The position numbers and the translations under genes are program-made. A stretch of 64,000 bases of DNA from Clavelina lepadiformis (lineage: Eukaryota > Chordata > Ascidiacea > Aplousobranchia > Clavelinidae), in the NCBI RefSeq assembly GCF_947623445.1, contig NC_135241.1:23314501-23378500 (forward strand). Direction: 5' to 3'. Each line of letters begins with the position of its first letter. Position 1 is the stretch's first letter. The notes under the pieces were generated by a model. The model ran no database searches and was not told where the DNA came from. It was given only the letters and a program-made list of their open reading frames with translations. Shown here in pieces: positions 36,722-50,745 of this stretch.

Positions 36722-37127
36722 GTGGTCACTTCCCAATAGAATGAAACTTTTGTACCGGCAAAACGGCGATTGTGACGTTTTCGCACTCAAAGCGTCATAT
36801 TAAAAAAATTAAGAAATTTTCCCGTTCAATGTGCATGTGACGCCGATGTGGACTATTTTGTTAATATTTTGGCGATAGCCGGTTCCAGGTCTAGGCTTAG
36901 TTGTAAGTTTTGTGTGGGTTTGAATTTTTGGTATTTTGGAATATTTTTCTTAAAATTTTAAGATAAAAACTTGTTGTAAAGTTTAGGCAGTTGTCATAGA
37001 AAACTGGTTACATGGATTCTGTCTAAATTAAGACTGTAGGCAGTCAAAACCTAGGTCTCGCTGCAAGCCAAAATTCAGGATAAGTTTATGATGTAGTTTT
37101 GCGATGGTAGCTTCTTGATTTAATGTA

Positions 37128-38424
37128 GGGGAAGGTGGGGTAAAGCCGACCAACTTGGTAAAGTGGCACACCCCTCTTATTTTCTTAATAAAGTTTTTTA
37201 AGCGCGCGGATACCACTAAGTTTAGTGAAGCATGACATAACGTGGTTGCACACGCCATTATTCGAGGTTACGTGGAAAAACAGGCAAGAAAAGGCACGGA
37301 ATTCGTTTTTTGTACTCTCTGATCTATTGAAAGGTATGTCTTGTAACTTAGACTTTATTTTACAAACATAAGGTAGACGTTTGGTTGAATGGTAGAAAGA
37401 AGTTTTACTGAATCACGTACGCATTACATAGGGGTGGGGGTAAAGTGGACCTATGATCCTGATCCTGATCCTGATCCTGATCCATATTGATCCTGTTCCA
37501 ACCAACACCGAATCTTACTCCGTTAATGTTAGTTCAACTAGCATTGACTTGTGTGATGGCAGAAATATTGGCTTAGATGCGGCTGGTCTTCCCGAGATGC
37601 CTGAATCGTTACCTGCACAGCCAATAGATGTAGCCCAACCGGCCTCTCCTGAAGATGCAAATTTCAGTTTCACAATTATAAGTCCTGTTGAACTGCTTCC
37701 TATGCCGAAAGCAGCTCACACTCGCCAAAAGAGGAAGTCTAAGACAGGTGCAACTGCTATTTTAACCAGTTCACCATACAAGAAGCAGTTGGCTGCAACG
37801 AATCGTAGTCAATCCGCGGTATCTGGCAACAGCAGTAAAATAAGTTCATCGAAAAAGCGTTCTATGAAGAAAGCTAAGGTTTCCAGGTCATCAATGCAGC
37901 AGAAGGACACAGTCGATGAAAGTGATAACAACGTAGATGCAGAATGCTTTTACTGCAACGAAATGTATTGCAAATCATCCTAGAATGATGGGTGGATCCA
38001 GTGCTCCAAATGCATGCGATGGGCGCATGAAGCCTGCTCTGGGTGTAATGAAGAGGATGACAACATTATTTGTGAATTAAGTTTTTAAAAATTGATGGTG
38101 AACTGCGATTACTTTCATAACTACTTCGCTTATGATGACAATTTGTAAATAAATTGATTGTGATGTGGAACAAATTGCCTTGTTTACTCAAAACTTACGG
38201 TGGTCCACTTTAGCCCACATGTGTGGGGTAAAGTGGACTATTGGGGGTTCTTTTAAATCAAAAAAAAGTTATGTAAGAAAGCAAGCAATCAATAAAAGGG
38301 CACTTCAAAAATTAGCGAAATACCTTTGATTTAACTCTCAAAACAAAAAAGTCAAATGTTTTGGTGAAATCAGTGAATTGTAACGATTTAAGACTTAGGT
38401 GGTCCGCTTTACCCCACCCTCCCC
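37128..38424 (+). mobile_element. pogo-like non-autonomous transposon, copy 6
   Basis: 1297 bp, TA flanks. Counterpart of copy 8. Confidence 0.85.
37453..37983 (+). pseudogene. pogo-like transposase tail remnant, copy 6
   Basis: 176 codons, majority protein sequence, same TAG. Confidence 0.78.
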
Positions 38425-38470
38425 TACTTTCCATTGAAAAACCTATCCTTTTGAATTGGAACATGACCCC

Positions 38471-41400
38471 TTAAGGCGACAGACTAGCAATCTGTTTGGT
38501 TCTGCCCTCGAAGTTTCGAATTCTGTTCACAACGCTGGAAAAAAATGACGTTTTCATAAGTGTTTCGGGAAAAGTACGATTTTATCTATTTGCATTGAAC
38601 ATTAAGCCCCGTTTTTCGTGGCCGAGTGGTTAAGGCGACAGACTTGAAATCTGTTGGGATCTGCACGCGTAGGTTCGAATCCTGTCGACAACGCTGAAAT
38701 AAAATTACAATTTATGAGTGATTCGTGAAAAGTGTCAATTTCAATATTTGCATTGAACATTAAGCACAGTTGTCGTGGCCGAGTGGTTAAGGCGACAGAT
38801 TAGAAATCTGTTGGGCTCTGCCCGCGTAGGTTCGAATCCTGCCGACAACGCTGAAATAAATTACAATTTATGAGTGATTCGGGAAAAGTGCGAATTTATC
38901 TATTTTCATTTAACATTAAGTACAGTTGTCGTGGCCGAGTGGTTAAGGCGACAGACTTGAAATCTGTTGGGCTCTGCCCGCGTAGGTTCGAATCCTGCCG
39001 ACAACGCTCAAATAAAATTACGTTTTCATGAGTGATTCGAGAATAGTGCGATTATATCTATTTGCATTGAACATTAAGTACTGTTGTCGTGGCCGACAGG
39101 TTAAGGCGACAGACTAGAAATCTGTTGGGCTCTGCCCGCGTAGCTTCGAATCCTGCCGACAACGCTCAAATAAATTACAATTTATGAGTGATTCGTGAAC
39201 AGTGCGATTTTATCTATTTGCATTGAACATTAAGCACAGTTGTCGTGGCCGAGTGGTTAAGGCGACAGATTAGAAATTTGTTGGGCTCCACCCGCGTAGG
39301 TTCGAATCCTGCCGACAACGCTCAAATAAAATTACAATTTATGAGTGATTCGGAAAAAGTGCGAATTTATCTATTTGCATTTAACATTAAGTACAGTTGT
39401 CGTGGCCGAGTGGTTAAGGCGACAGATTAGAAATATGTTGGGCTCTGCCCGCGTAGGTTCGAATCCTGTCGACAACGCTCAAATAAAATTACAATTTATG
39501 AGTGATTCGTGAATAGTGCGATTTTATCTATTTGCATTGAACATTAAGTACAGTTGTCGTGGCCGAGTGGTTAAGGCGACAGACTAGAAATCTGTTGGGC
39601 TCTGCCCGCGTAGGTTCGAATCCTGCCGACAACGCTCAAATAAAATTACAATTTATGAGTGATTCGGGAAAAGTGCGAATTTATCTATTTTCATTTAACA
39701 TTAAGTACAGTTGTCGTGGCCGAGTGGTTAAGGCGACAGACTAGAAATCTGTTGGGCTCTGCCCGAGTAGGTTCGAATGCTGCCGACAAAGGTGAAATAA
39801 ATTACAATTTATGAGTGATTCGTGAAAAGTGCAACTTTAACTATTTGCATTGAACATTAAGTACAGTTGTCGTGGCCGAGTGGTTAAGGCGACAGACTAG
39901 AAATCTGTTGGGCTCTGCCCGCGTAGGTTCGAATCCTGCCGACAACGCTGAAATAAATTACAATTTATGAGTGATTCGTGAACAGTGCGATTTTATCTAT
40001 TTGCATTGAACATTAAGTACAGTTGTCGTGGCCGAGTGGTTAAGGCGACAGATTAGAAATCTGTTGGGCTCTGCCCGCGTAGGTTCGAATCCTGTCGACA
40101 ACGCTGAAATAAATTACAATTTATGAGTGATTCGGGAAAAGTGCGAATTTATCTATTTTCATTTAACATTAAGTACAGTTGTCGTGGCCGAGTGGTTAAG
40201 GCGACAGACTCGAAATCTGTTGGGCTCTGCCCGCGGAGGTTCGAATCCTGCCGACAACGCTGAAATAAATTACAATTTATGAGTGATTCGTGAATAGTGC
40301 CACTTTAACTATTTGCATTGAACATTAAGCACAGTTGTCGTGGCCGAGTGGTTAAGGCGACAGACTAGAAATCTGTTGGGCTCTGCCCGCGTAGGTTCGA
40401 ATCCTGCCGACAACGATGAAATAAATTACAATTTATGAGTGATTCGTGAATAGTGCGATTTTATCTATTTGCATTGAAAATTAAGCACAGTTGTCGTGGC
40501 CGAGTGGTTAAGGCGACAGACTAGAAATCTGTTGGGCTCTGCCCGCGTAGGTTCGAATGCTGCCGACAACGCTCAAATAAATTACAATTTATGAGTGATT
40601 CGTGAAAAGTGCAACTTTAACTATTTGCATTGAACATTAAGTACAGTTGTCGTGGCCGAGTGGTTAAGGCGACAGACTAGAAATCTGTTGGGCTCTGCCC
40701 GCGTAGGTTCGAATCCTGCCGACAACGCTGAAATAAATTACAATTTATGAGTGATTCGTGAATAGTGCGATTTTATCTATTTGCATTGAACATTAAGTAC
40801 AGTTGTCGTGGCCGAGTGGTTAAGGCGACAGATTAGAAATCTGTTGGGCTCTGCCCGCGTAGCTTCGAATCCTGCCGACAACGCTGAAATAAATTACAAT
40901 TTATGAGTGATTCGTGAACAGTGCGATTTTATCTATTTGCATTGAACATTAAGCACAGTTGTCGTGGCCGAGTGGTTAAGGCGACAGATTAGAAATTTGT
41001 TGGGCTCCACCCGCGTAGGTTCGAATCCTGCCGACAACGCTCAAATAAAATTACAATTTATGAGTGATTCGGAAAAAGTGCGAATTTATCTATTTGCATT
41101 TAACATTAAGTACAGTTGTCGTGGCCGAGTGGTTAAGGCGACAGATTAGAAATATGTTGGGCTCTGCCCGCGTAGGTTCGAATCCTGTCGACAACGCTCA
41201 AATAAATTACAATTTATGAGTGATTCGTGAATAGTGCGATTTTATCTATTTGCATTGAACATTAAGTACAGTTGTCGTGGCCGAGTGGTTAAGGCGACAG
41301 ACTTGAAATCTGTTGGGCTCTGCCCGCGTAGGTTCGAATCCTGCCGACAACGCTCAAATAAAATTACAATTTATGAGTGATTCGGGAAAAGTGCGAATTT

Positions 41401-44400
41401 ATCTATTTTCATTTAACATTAAGTACAGTTGTCGTGGCCGAGTGGTTAAGGCGACAGACTAGAAATCTGTTGGGCTCTGCCCGAGTAGGTTCGAATGCTG
41501 CCGACAAAGGTGAAATAAATTACAATTTATGAGTGATTCGGGAAAAGTGCGAATTTATCTATTTGCATTTAACATTAAGTACAGTTGTCGTGGCCGAGTG
41601 GTTAAGGCGACAGACTCGAAATCTGTTGGGCTCTGCCCGCGGAGATTCGAATCCTGCCGACAACGCTGAAATAAATTACAATTTATGAGTGATTCGTGAA
41701 TAGTGCCACTTTAACTATTTGCATTGAACATTAAGCACAGTTGTCGTGGCCGAGTGGTTAAGGCGACAGACTAGAAATCTGTTGGGCTCTGCCCGCGTAG
41801 GTTCGAATCCTGCCGACAACGCTGAAATAAATTACAATTTATGAGTGATTCGTGAATAGTGCGATTTTATCTATTTGCATTGAAAATTAAGCACAGTTGT
41901 CGTGGCCGAGTGGTTAAGGCGACAGACTAGAAATCTGTTGGGCTCTGCCCGCGTAGGTTCGAATCCTGCCGACAACGCTCAAATAAAATTACAATTTATG
42001 AGTGATTCGGGAAAAGTGCGAATTTATCTATTTTCATTTAACATTAAGTACAGTTGTCGTGGCCGAGTGGTTAAGGCGACAGACTAGAAATCTGTTGGGC
42101 TCTGCCCGCGTAGGTTCGAATGCTGCCGACAACGCCCAAATAAAATTACAATTTATGAGTGATTCGTGAATAGTGCCACTTTAACTATTTGCATTGAACA
42201 TTAAGCACAGTTGTCGTGGCCGAGTGGTTAAGGCGACAGACTAGAAATCTGTTGGGCTCTGCCCGCGTAGGTTCGAATGCTGCCGACAAAGGTGAAATAA
42301 ATTACAATTTATGAGTGATTCGGGAAAAGTGCGAATTTATCTATTTGCATTTAACATTAAGTACAGTTGTCGTGGCCGAGTGGTTAAGGCGACAGACTAG
42401 AAATCTGTTGGGCTCTGCCCGAGTAGGTTCGAATGCTGCCGACAAAGGTGAAATAAATTACAATTTATGAGTGATTCGGGAAAAGTGCGAATTTATCTAT
42501 TTGCATTTAACATTAAGTACAGTTGTCGTGGCCGAGTGGTTAAGGCGACAGACTAGAAATCTGTTGGGCTCTGCCCGCGTAGGTTCGAATGCTGCCGACA
42601 ACGCCCAAATAAAATTACAATTTATGAGTGATTCGTGAATAGTGCCACTTTAACTATTTGCATTGAACATTAAGCACAGTTGTCGTGGCCGAGTGGTTAA
42701 GGCGACAGACTAGAAATCTGTTGGGCTCTGCCCGCGTAGGTTCGAATCCTGCCGACAACGCTGAAATAAATTACAATTTATGAGTGATTCGTGAATAGTG
42801 CGATTTTATCTATTTGCATTGAAAATTAAGCACAGTTGTCGTGGCCGAGTGGTTAAGGCGACAGACTAGAAATCTGTTGGGCTCTGCCCGCGTAGGTTCG
42901 AATGCTGCCGACAACGCTCAAATAAATTACAATTTATGAGTGATTCGTGAAAAGTGCAACTTTAACTATTTGCATTGAACATTAAGTACAGTTGTCGTGG
43001 CCGAGTGGTTAAGGCGACAGACTAGAAATCTGTTGGGCTCTGCCCGCGTAGGTTCGAATCCTGCCGACAACGCTGAAATAAATTACAATTTATGAGTGAT
43101 TCGTGAATAGTGCGATTTTATCTATTTGCATTGAACATTAAGTACAGTTGTCGTGGCCGAGTGGTTAAGGCGACAAATTAGAAATCTGTTGGGCTCTGCC
43201 CGCGTAGGTTCGAATCCTGCCGACAACGCTCAAATAAAATTACAATTTATGAGTGATTCGGGAAAAGTGCGAATTTATCTATTTGCATTTAACATTAAGT
43301 ACAGTTGTCGTGGCCGAGTGGTTAAAGCGACAGACTCGAAATCTGTTGGGCTCTGCCCGCGTAGGTTCGAATCCTGCCGACAACGCTGAAATAAATTACA
43401 ATTTATGAGTGATTCGTGAATAGTGCGATTTTATCTATTTGCATTGAAAATTAAGCACAGTTGTCGTGGCCGAGTGGTTAAGGCGACAGACTAGAAATCT
43501 GTTGGGCTCTGCCCGCGTAGGTTCGAATGCTGCCGACAACGCTCAAATAAATTACAATTTATGAGTGATTCGTGAAAAGTGCAACTTTAACTATTTGCAT
43601 TGAACATTAAGTACAGTTGTCGTGGCCGAGTGGTTAAGGCGACAGACTAGAAATCTGTTGGGCTCTGCCCGCGTAGGTTCGAATCCTGCCGACAACGCTG
43701 AAATAAATTACAATTTATGAGTGATTCGTGAATAGTGCGATTTTATCTATTTGCATTGAACATTAAGTACAGTTGTCGTGGCCGAGTGGTTAAGGCGACA
43801 AATTAGAAATCTGTTGGGCTCTGCCCGCGTAGGTTCGAATCCTGCCGACAACGCTCAAATAAAATTACAATTTATGAGTGATTCGGGAAAAGTGCGAATT
43901 TATCTATTTGCATTTAACATTAAGTACAGTTGTCGTGGCCGAGTGGTTAAAGCGACAGACTCGAAATCTGTTGGGCTCTGCCCGCGTAGGTTCGAATCCT
44001 GCCGACAACGCTCAAATAAATTACAATTTATGAGTGATTCGTGAATAGTGCCACTTTAACTATTTGCATTGAACATTAAGTACAGTTGTCGTGGCCGAGT
44101 GGTTAAGGCGACAGACTAGAAATCTGTTGGGCTCCGCCCGCGTAGGTTCGAATCCTGCCGACAACGCTGAAATAAAATTACAATTTATGAGTGATTCGGG
44201 AAAAGTGCGATTTTATCTATTTGCATTGAACATTAAGTACAGTTGTCGTGACCGAGTGGTTAAGGCGACAGACTAGAAATCTGTTGGGCTCCGCCCGCGT
44301 AGGTTCGAATCCTGCCGACAACGCTCAAATAAATTACAATTTATGAGTGATTCGTGAATAGTGCAACTATAACTATTTGCATTTAACATTAAGCACAGTT

Positions 44401-44889
44401 GTCGTGGCCGAGTGGTTAAGGCGACAGACTAGAAATCTGTTGGGCTCTGCCCGCGTAGGTTCGAATGCTGCCGACAACGCTGAAATAAATTACAATTTAT
44501 GAGTGATTCGTGAATAGTGCGATTTTATCTATTTGCATTGAACATTAAGTACAGTTGTCGTGGCCGAGTGGTTAAGGCGACAGATTAGAAATCTGTTGGG
44601 CTCTGCCCGCGTAGGTTCGAATCCTGCCGACAACGCTCAAATAAAATTACAATTTATGAGTGATTCGGGAAAAGTGCGATTTTATCTATTTGCATTGAAC
44701 ATTAAGCAAAGTTGTCGTGGCCGAGTGGTTAAGGCGACAGACTCGAAATCTGTTGGGCTCTGCCCGCGTAGGTTCGAATCCTGCCGACAACGCTCAAATA
44801 AAATTACAATTTATGAGTAATTCGGGAAAAGTGCGATTTTCACTGTTTGCATTGATCATTAAGCACAATTGTCGTGGTCGAGTGGTTAA
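38471..44889 (+). repeat. tRNA-Ser block G (40 copies)
   Basis: 3' half, 40 full copies (first 38612, last 44711) and a 5' half at 44868-44889. By hand 32 AGA, 3 TGA, 5 CGA. It opens like blocks F and H for three copies, then switches at the CCGACAGG copy into the TTTGT/ATATG higher-order series known from block E, a sign of unequal exchange. A four-unit segment (about 625 bp) near 43150 is repeated near 43775. Confidence 0.92.
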
Positions 44890-45295
44890 GTGGTCACTTC
44901 CCAATAGAATGAAACTTTTGTACCGGCAAAACGGCGATTGTGACGTTTTCGCACTCAAAGCGTCATATTAAAAAAATTAAGAAATTTTCCCGTTCAATGT
45001 GCATGTGACGCCGATGTGGACTATTTTGTTAATATTTTGGCGATAGCCGGTTCCAGGTCTAGGCTTAGTTGTAAGTTTTGTGTGGGTTTGAATTTTTGGT
45101 ATTTTGGAATATTTTTCTTAAAATTTTAAGATAAAAACTTGTTGTAAAGTTTAGGCAGTTGTCATAGAAAACTGGTTACATGGATTCTGTCTAAATTAAG
45201 ACTGTAGGCAGTCAAAACCTAGGTCTCGCTGCAAGCCAAAATTCAGGATAAGTTTATGATGTAGTTTTGCGATGGTAGCTTCTTGATTTAATGTA

Positions 45296-46592
45296 GGGGA
45301 AGGTGGGGTAAAGCCGACCAACTTGGTAAAGTGGCACACCCCTCTTATTTTCTTAATAAAGTTTTTTAAGCGCGCGGATACCACTAAGTTTAGTGAAGCA
45401 TGACATAACGTGGTTGCACACGCCATTATTCGAGGTTACGTGGAAAAACAGGCAAGAAAAGGCACGGAATTCGTTTTTTGTACTCTCTGATCTATTGAAA
45501 GGTATGTCTTGTAACTTAGACTTTATTTTACAAACATAAGGTAGACGTTTGGTTGAATGGTAGAAAGAAGTTTTACTGAATCACGTACGCATTACATAGG
45601 GGTGGGGGTAAAGTGGACCTATGATCCTGATCCTGATCCTGATCCTGATCCATATTGATCCTGTTCCAACCAACACCGAATCTTACTCCGTTAATGTTAG
45701 TTCAACTAGCATTGACTTGTGTGATGGCAGAAATATTGGCTTAGATGCGGCTGGTCTTCCCGAGATGCCTGAATCGTTACCTGCACAGCCAATAGATGTA
45801 GCCCAACCGGCCTCTCCTGAAGATGCAAATTTCAGTTTCACAATTATAAGTCCTGTTGAACTGCTTCCTATGCCGAAAGCAGCTCACACTCGCCAAAAGA
45901 GGAAGTCTAAGACAGGTGCAACTGCTATTTTAACCAGTTCACCATACAAGAAGCAGTTGGCTGCAACGAATCGTAGTCAATCCGCGGTATCTGGCAACAG
46001 CAGTAAAATAAGTTCATCGAAAAAGCGTTCTATGAAGAAAGCTAAGGTTTCCAGGTCATCAATGCAGCAGAAGGACACAGTCGATGAAAGTGATAACAAC
46101 GTAGATGCAGAATGCTTTTACTGCAACGAAATGTATTGCAAATCATCCTAGAATGATGGGTGGATCCAGTGCTCCAAATGCATGCGATGGGCGCATGAAG
46201 CCTGCTCTGGGTGTAATGAAGAGGATGACAACATTATTTGTGAATTAAGTTTTTAAAAATTGATGGTGAACTGCGATTACTTTCATAACTACTTCGCTTA
46301 TGATGACAATTTGTAAATAAATTGATTGTGATGTGGAACAAATTGCCTTGTTTACTCAAAACTTACGGTGGTCCACTTTAGCCCACATGTGTGGGGTAAA
46401 GTGGACTATTGGGGGTTCTTTTAAATCAAAAAAAAGTTATGTAAGAAAGCAAGCAATCAATAAAAGGGCACTTCAAAAATTAGCGAAATACCTTTGATTT
46501 AACTCTCAAAACAAAAAAGTCAAATGTTTTGGTGAAATCAGTGAATTGTAACGATTTAAGACTTAGGTGGTCCGCTTTACCCCACCCTCCCC
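45296..46592 (+). mobile_element. pogo-like non-autonomous transposon, copy 7
   Basis: 1297 bp, TA flanks. Confidence 0.85.
45621..46151 (+). pseudogene. pogo-like transposase tail remnant, copy 7
   Basis: 176 codons, majority protein sequence, same TAG. Confidence 0.78.
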
Positions 46593-46638
46593 TACTTTCC
46601 ATTGAAAAACCTATCCTTTTGAATTGGAACATGACCCC

Positions 46639-48996
46639 TTAAGGCGACAGACTAGCAATCTGTTTGGTTCTGCCCTCGAAGTTTCGAATTCTGTTCACAA
46701 CGCTGGAAAAAAATGACGTTTTCATAAGTGTTTCGGGAAAAGTACGATTTTATCTATTTGCATTGAACATTAAGCCCCGTTTTTCGTGGCCGAGTGGTTA
46801 AGGCGACAGACTTGAAATCTGTTGGGATCTGCACGCGTAGGTTCGAATCCTGTCGACAACGCTGAAATAAAATTACAATTTATGAGTGATTCGTGAAAAG
46901 TGTCAATTTCAATATTTGCATTGAACATTAAGCACAGTTGTCGTGGCCGAGTGGTTAAGGCGACAGATTAGAAATCTGTTGGGCTCTGCCCGCGTAGGTT
47001 CGAATCCTGCCGACAACGCTGAAATAAATTACAATTTATGAGTGATTCGGGAAAAGTGCGAATTTATCTATTTTCATTTAACATTAAGTACAGTTGTCGT
47101 GGCCGAGTGGTTAAGGCGACAGACTTGAAATCTGTTGGGCTCTGCCCGCGTAGGTTCGAATCCTGCCGACAACGCTCAAACAAAATTACGTTTTCATGAG
47201 TGATTCGAGAATAGTGCGATTATATCTATTTGCATTGAACATTAAGTACTGTTGTCGTGGCCGACAGGTTAAGGCGACAGACGAGAAATCTGTTGGGCTC
47301 TGCCCGCGTAGGTTCGAATCCTGCCGACAACGCTGAAATAAATTACAATTTATGAGTGATTCGTGAAAAGTGCCACTTTAACTATTTGCATTGAACATTA
47401 AGTACAGTTGTCGTGGCCGAGTGGTTAAGGCGACAGACTTGAAATCTGTTGGGCTCTGCCCGCGTAGGTTCGAATCCTGCCGACAACGCTCAAATAAAAT
47501 TACAATTTATGAGTGATTCGGGAAAAGTGCGATTTTATCTATTTGCATTGAACATTAAGCACAGTTGTCGTGGCCAAGTGGTTAAGGCGACAGACTCGAA
47601 ATCTGTTGGGCTCTGCCCGCGTAGGTTCGAATCCTGCCGACAACGCTGAAATAAAATTACAATTCATGAGTGATTCGAGAAAAGAGCGATTTTATCTATT
47701 TGCATTGAACATTAAGCACAGTTGTCGTGGCCGAGTGGTTAAAGCGACAGACTAGAAATCTGTTATGCTCTGCCCGCGTAGGTTCGAATCCTGCCGACAA
47801 CGCTCAAATAAAATTACAATTTATGAGTGATTCGAGAAAAGAACGATTTTATCTATTTGCATTGAACATTAAGTACAGTTGTCGTGGCCGAGTAGTTAAG
47901 GTGACAAACTAGAAATCTGTTAGGCTCTGCCCGCGTAGGTTCGAATCCTGCCGACAACGCTGAAATAAATTACAATTTATGAGTGATTCGTGAATAGTGC
48001 GATTTTATCTATTTGCATTGAACATTAAGTACAGTTGTCGTGGCCGAGTGGTTAAGGCGACAGACTAGAAATTTGTTGGGCTCTGCCCGCGTAGGTTCGA
48101 ATCCTGCCGACAACGCTCAAGTAAAATTACAATTTATGAGTGATTCGGGAAAAGTGCGATTTTCAGTATTTGCATTGAACATTAAGCAAAGTTGTCGTGG
48201 CCGAGTGGTTAAGGCGACAGACTTGAAATCTGTTGGGCTCTGCCCGCGTAGCTTCGAATCCTGTCGACAAAGCTGAAATAAAATTACGTTTTCATGAGTG
48301 ATTCGAAAAAAGAGCGATTTTATCTATTTGCATTGAACATTAAGTACAGTTGTCGTGGCCTAGTGGTTAAGGCGATAGACTAGAAATTTGTTGGGCTCTG
48401 CCCGCGTAGGTTCGAATCCTGCCGTAAACGCTGAAATAAATTACAATTTATGAGTGATTCGTGAAAAGTGCAACTTTAACTATTTGCATTGAACATTAAG
48501 TACAGTTGTCGTGGCCGAGTGGTTAAGGCGACAGACTAGAAATCTGTTGGGCTCTGCCCGCGTAGGTTCGAATCCTGCCGACAACGCTCAAATAAATTAC
48601 AATTTATGAGTGATTCGTGAATAGTGCGATTTTATCTATTTGCATTGAACATTAAGTACAATTGTCGTGGCCGAGTGGTTAAGGCGACAGACTAGAAATC
48701 TGTTGGGCTCTGCCCGCGTAGGTTCGAATCCTGCCGACAACGTTCAAATAAAATTACAATTTATGAGTGATTCGGGAAAAGTGCGATTTTATCTATTTGC
48801 ATTGAACATTAAGCAAAGTTGTCGTGGCCAAGTGGTTAAGGCGACAGACTCGAAATCTGTTGGGCTCTGCCCGCGTAGGTTCGAATCCTGCCGACAACGC
48901 TCAAATAAAATTACAATTTATGAGTAATTCGGGAAAAGTGCGATTTTCACTGTTTGCATTGATCATTAAGCACAATTGTCGTGGTCGAGTGGTTAA
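46639..48996 (+). repeat. tRNA-Ser block H (14 copies)
   Basis: Duplicate of block F: 3' half, 14 full copies (first 46780, last 48818), 5' half at 48975-48996, same anticodon order. The last copy has CCAAGTGG in its D arm where block F has CCGAGTGG, so a few changes have built up since duplication. Confidence 0.93.
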
Positions 48997-49402
48997 GTGG
49001 TCACTTCCCAATAGAATGAAACTTTTGTACCGGCAAAACGGCGATTGTGACGTTTTCGCACTCAAAGCGTCATATTAAAAAAATTAAGAAATTTTCCCGT
49101 TCAATGTGCATGTGACGCCGATGTGGACTATTTTGTTAATATTTTGGCGATAGCCGGTTCCAGGTCTAGGCTTAGTTGTAAGTTTTGTGTGGGTTTGAAT
49201 TTTTGGTATTTTGGAATATTTTTCTTAAAATTTTAAGATAAAAACTTGTTGTAAAGTTTAGGCAGTTGTCATAGAAAACTGGTTACATGGATTCTGTCTA
49301 AATTAAGACTGTAGGCAGTCAAAACCTAGGTCTCGCTGCAAGCCAAAATTCAGGATAAGTTTATGATGTAGTTTTGCGATGGTAGCTTCTTGATTTAATG
49401 TA

Positions 49403-50699
49403 GGGGAAGGTGGGGTAAAGCCGACCAACTTGGTAAAGTGGCACACCCCTCTTATTTTCTTAATAAAGTTTTTTAAGCGCGCGGATACCACTAAGTTTAG
49501 TGAAGCATGACATAACGTGGTTGCACACGCCATTATTCGAGGTTACGTGGAAAAACAGGCAAGAAAAGGCACGGAATTCGTTTTTTGTACTCTCTGATCT
49601 ATTGAAAGGTATGTCTTGTAACTTAGACTTTATTTTACAAACATAAGGTAGACGTTTGGTTGAATGGTAGAAAGAAGTTTTACTGAATCACGTACGCATT
49701 ACATAGGGGTGGGGGTAAAGTGGACCTATGATCCTGATCCTGATCCTGATCCTGATCCATATTGATCCTGTTCCAACCAACACCGAATCTTACTCCGTTA
49801 ATGTTAGTTCAACTAGCATTGACTTGTGTGATGGCAGAAATATTGGCTTAGATGCGGCTGGTCTTCCCGAGATGCCTGAATCGTTACCTGCACAGCCAAT
49901 AGATGTAGCCCAACCGGCCTCTCCTGAAGATGCAAATTTCAGTTTCACAATTATAAGTCCTGTTGAACTGCTTCCTATGCCGAAAGCAGCTCACACTCGC
50001 CAAAAGAGGAAGTCTAAGACAGGTGCAACTGCTATTTTAACCAGTTCACCATACAAGAAGCAGTTGGCTGCAACGAATCGTAGTCAATCCGCGGTATCTG
50101 GCAACAGCAGTAAAATAAGTTCATCGAAAAAGCGTTCTATGAAGAAAGCTAAGGTTTCCAGGTCATCAATGCAGCAGAAGGACACAGTCGATGAAAGTGA
50201 TAACAACGTAGATGCAGAATGCTTTTACTGCAACGAAATGTATTGCAAATCATCCTAGAATGATGGGTGGATCCAGTGCTCCAAATGCATGCGATGGGCG
50301 CATGAAGCCTGCTCTGGGTGTAATGAAGAGGATGACAACATTATTTGTGAATTAAGTTTTTAAAAATTGATGGTGAACTGCGATTACTTTCATAACTACT
50401 TCGCTTATGATGACAATTTGTAAATAAATTGATTGTGATGTGGAACAAATTGCCTTGTTTACTCAAAACTTACGGTGGTCCACTTTAGCCCACATGTGTG
50501 GGGTAAAGTGGACTATTGGGGGTTCTTTTAAATCAAAAAAAAGTTATGTAAGAAAGCAAGCAATCAATAAAAGGGCACTTCAAAAATTAGCGAAATACCT
50601 TTGATTTAACTCTCAAAACAAAAAAGTCAAATGTTTTGGTGAAATCAGTGAATTGTAACGATTTAAGACTTAGGTGGTCCGCTTTACCCCACCCTCCCC
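49403..50699 (+). mobile_element. pogo-like non-autonomous transposon, copy 8
   Basis: 1297 bp, TA flanks. Confidence 0.85.
49728..50258 (+). pseudogene. pogo-like transposase tail remnant, copy 8
   Basis: 176 codons, majority protein sequence, same TAG. Confidence 0.78.
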
Positions 50700-50745
50700 T
50701 ACTTTCCATTGAAAAACCTATCCTTTTGAATTGGAACATGACCCC

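Larger units (their letters stand above)
36722..38470 (+). mobile_element. TTAA-flanked element, copy 6
   Basis: 1749 bp, subgroup 5-8. Confidence 0.75.
44890..46638 (+). mobile_element. TTAA-flanked element, copy 7
   Basis: 1749 bp, subgroup 5-8, paralogue of copy 5 in the 12275-bp duplication. Confidence 0.75.
48997..50745 (+). mobile_element. TTAA-flanked element, copy 8
   Basis: 1749 bp, subgroup 5-8, paralogue of copy 6. Confidence 0.75.
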